A DNA stretch of 64,000 nucleotides, from positions 3,724,501-3,788,500 of the forward strand of contig JAFBJZ010000888.1 of NCBI GenBank assembly GCA_016785225.1, written 5' to 3'. The notes below the pieces were generated by a model. That model searched no databases, was not told the origin of the DNA, and was given only the letters and a program-made list of their open reading frames with translations. Both the position numbers and the translations under genes were made by a program. This DNA comes from Psettodes erumei (Eukaryota; Chordata; Actinopteri; Pleuronectiformes; Psettodidae). This document shows positions 61,801-64,000 of this stretch, in pieces (the stretch's first letter is position 1; the number at the start of each line of letters is the position of its first letter).

Positions 61801-64000
61801 TGAAAACAGCATAACTGAGGAATGGCTATAATTCAATAAACTGAGGGCATGTTCATCATCATCTATATTAATCTACAATAGATTGAATATTCATGATATT
61901 CATAGTGTGCTGGAAGTGCTGGTTTACTGAATAAACAGTGGTCAAAGTTTTTCTTATCACAAAGACAGTATTGGAATATCAGACACATCTTTGAAATCTC
62001 AGACACATGACGTTCCGCCAAAAGAAAAAGCATGCATGCAAAATGGAGGGAGATGTAGTCTGGAACCTGAACTCCTGTGTGCATGCAGATGCTTGTGCTG
62101 GGCGGGCCTGGAAAGGGCCAAGATGCATTTAAAAGCTTTACATGTGGAGATGACCCTCATGACAGCTGGAGCAGGAGGCAGGGAAGGATCACATGCTCCT
62201 AAGCAGAGGATGAGACAGACAAGAGGGAGCGGCTGGGAAAGACTTTAGAGTTGGCTGCTATCTTAGTCGAGAGCTAGATGTTCTCAAGGCCAGCCCACTA
62301 ATTTCCTCTGCCTTTCCTGCTGCTCACAGCTTTCCAGGATGAAGTCTACTTAATGAGTCATACATAGTTTTTCAATGGTGGCAACAGGATAAAACATATG
62401 AACATATTTTGCATATGGAGATGAAATTTATGTATCAATGTCACTGTCATTTCAAGTGTTATACTGTAGCTAAATGGATGCTGCACTGTTGTAGAAAACT
62501 TGCTCTAGTATAAATGAAACCAAGCTGAAAGGCCATTCAGGTCCTCAAAGGCAACGCTCGGAAGAGAGTGTCTCTCTCCATTCCTCTCCTTGCTCCTCCT
62601 CTTCCTCCTCCCACTCGTAACCCCCCCCCCCCATGTGGTCAAAGTGTGATGGTGTTGTGGGAGCGTTGGCATTATAAGAACCAGAACTTAACAGTAACAC
62701 CACCCACTACATGTCAGTGCATGGCACTGCTCCTTAATGATTAGAATCAGGTGGACAGGGCTGCAAGTGGCAAAAGGTAGAACATGAAAAGGGAGTTGAC
62801 TTTTACATTGCCCTTTTCTTTTTTCTCCACGCTCAGCTGTCTTTTTATTTCCTCTTCTGTATGCTATTAGAATCAGGTGTGAAAAGGTTGTAACTGGCAA
62901 AGGAGGTAAAGGCTACAACATCCTCATAGAGTGTTTTGCATTACTCCACAGCAATTTCTTCAGCGTGTGTGCATCATCTCATTCTTTTAACATAACAGCT
63001 GGGGGTTGCATCATTTTAGTTCTGCGCAGTTTGAAAGTGGGAGTGGATGAGGAAGCTGCAGTTCAGGATTTTATGAAATGCTGAGGTAAATTCACTCTCA
63101 GTTTTGGCAACGCAAACGCAAGCCATGCTGTTTGGCATTTTGGCATGTCGACTAACTCTGACTCATCCCGGGCTTTAATTTTTTCTTTTCTTTTTTTGTG
63201 AATGAGTGGAAGGAAGTGATTCAGCCATACTATGAGAGGGTCTGAGAGGAAGAGAAGCAGAGAGAGAGACTTGTAAAATTGATTGGGGATGATTATACAG
63301 CGAGAAAAAGAGAGAAGTTGGGGTTGAAGCAAATACGGTACTGAGAGAGCAATGGCCAAAGAGGGAGGGGGAGAGAGACTTGAGGCATGTTGGTGGACTT
63401 GGCTCGGTTCACTGCCAGCTGAGGCACTGGAGTTACGCCAGTGTGGCAGGCTCCACAACACTTTTTGCCAAGTTACAGATGCATTTCAGTTGAGAGTCCC
63501 TCTTACAGCTGTTCTGCCTTATTATTTGTCTGCCTTTGTTCCCCGTGCAGCATGTAAACAGTAAATGTGATATTTTATCTCTTTGTGGTCATATGAAAAC
63601 CTTAAAAAACCTTAGTGTTTGGTTTATCCTATCTCTTTCGTCCATTGTCCTAACACGTTCCCGTTTTGGCAATGGACTTTTATCAACACTGCTTTAAAAT
63701 AACTGGCTTCTTCCCTGCATGATAGACAATTCTATTCATAGCACTCTGTATTATCACAGCTAATTCTGACTAAGAGATAACAGAGACAGAGACTCACAAT
63801 CACCCTGAATGAATAGATTAAATTTGGATGAATTTGGATGTACAGTATTAGGGGAGAAACTAAGGATATGGTGGTGATTCAAAGTAAGTACTATCATAAA
63901 GAATTGGAAAAGTTAGGGAGCCAACTACTATACATCTGCTTTGCAGCTACTCAAACACGTCGCTTTATGCAGGTCCTGGGTTGCTTTATGGTATACTGTA
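58891..64000. other. Sequence upstream of has2
   Basis: AT-rich, with no protein-like frame. It includes a purine-rich tract at about 59265-59420, the TGAA array at 60.6 kb and a small palindrome at 60416-60435. A distant has2 first exon could lie here or beyond the window. Confidence 0.55.
60599..60634. repeat. (TGAA)9 tetranucleotide microsatellite
   Basis: Nine perfect copies. Confidence 0.95.

Overview
This window is nuclear DNA from a vertebrate, almost certainly a ray-finned (teleost) fish. The coding exons have GT-AG introns and match two vertebrate gene families closely. The non-coding DNA is full of (CA)n microsatellites and of degenerate repeats I recognise as typical of teleost genomes: a Tc1-like transposon relic, tRNA-like SINE fragments and several short dispersed families. 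The species cannot be read from the sequence. There is no operon structure, CRISPR array or bacterial-type mobile element. Family matches and human comparisons are from memory, without a database search. Two protein-coding genes are supported, both on the minus strand. (1) znf407, a multi-C2H2 zinc-finger protein, is present as its 5' part: a candidate non-coding first exon ending at 27875, coding exons 25253-25889, 22863-25058 and 17583-17697, and then an intron that runs off the left end. The three coding exons join in phase and give 982 complete residues plus two bases of the next codon. The remaining C-terminal fingers must lie to the left of the window. (2) has2, hyaluronan synthase 2, has its whole coding region here in exons 57258-57884, 54347-54448 and 53309-54238. 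They encode 552 residues, the same length as human HAS2. Layout: 1-17582 and 17698-22862 are znf407 introns. They are GC- and CpG-rich, carry many CA arrays and G-rich tracts, and contain long complex stretches with TAAT and octamer sites that look like conserved non-coding elements. 22863-25889 is znf407 coding sequence, and about 27875-27950 is its likely promoter and first exon. 28.0-52.7 kb is an AT-rich intergenic region with repeat relics and no convincing gene. 53.3-57.9 kb is has2, with a diverged teleost repeat in its 3' UTR or just downstream. A CpG-enriched block with a TATA-like box at 58.55-58.89 kb is the best candidate has2 promoter. The rest, to 64.0 kb, is upstream intergenic DNA. 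The two proteins do not work in one pathway: one is a nuclear DNA-binding protein and the other a plasma-membrane polysaccharide synthase. Their neighbourhood is of interest for synteny (the human orthologues are on chromosomes 18q and 8q) and for the dense regulatory-looking sequence in the znf407 introns. I found no new protein system. The least explained items are structural: a perfect 20-bp-arm hairpin, a nested hairpin in a znf407 intron, and CpG-rich intronic islands.
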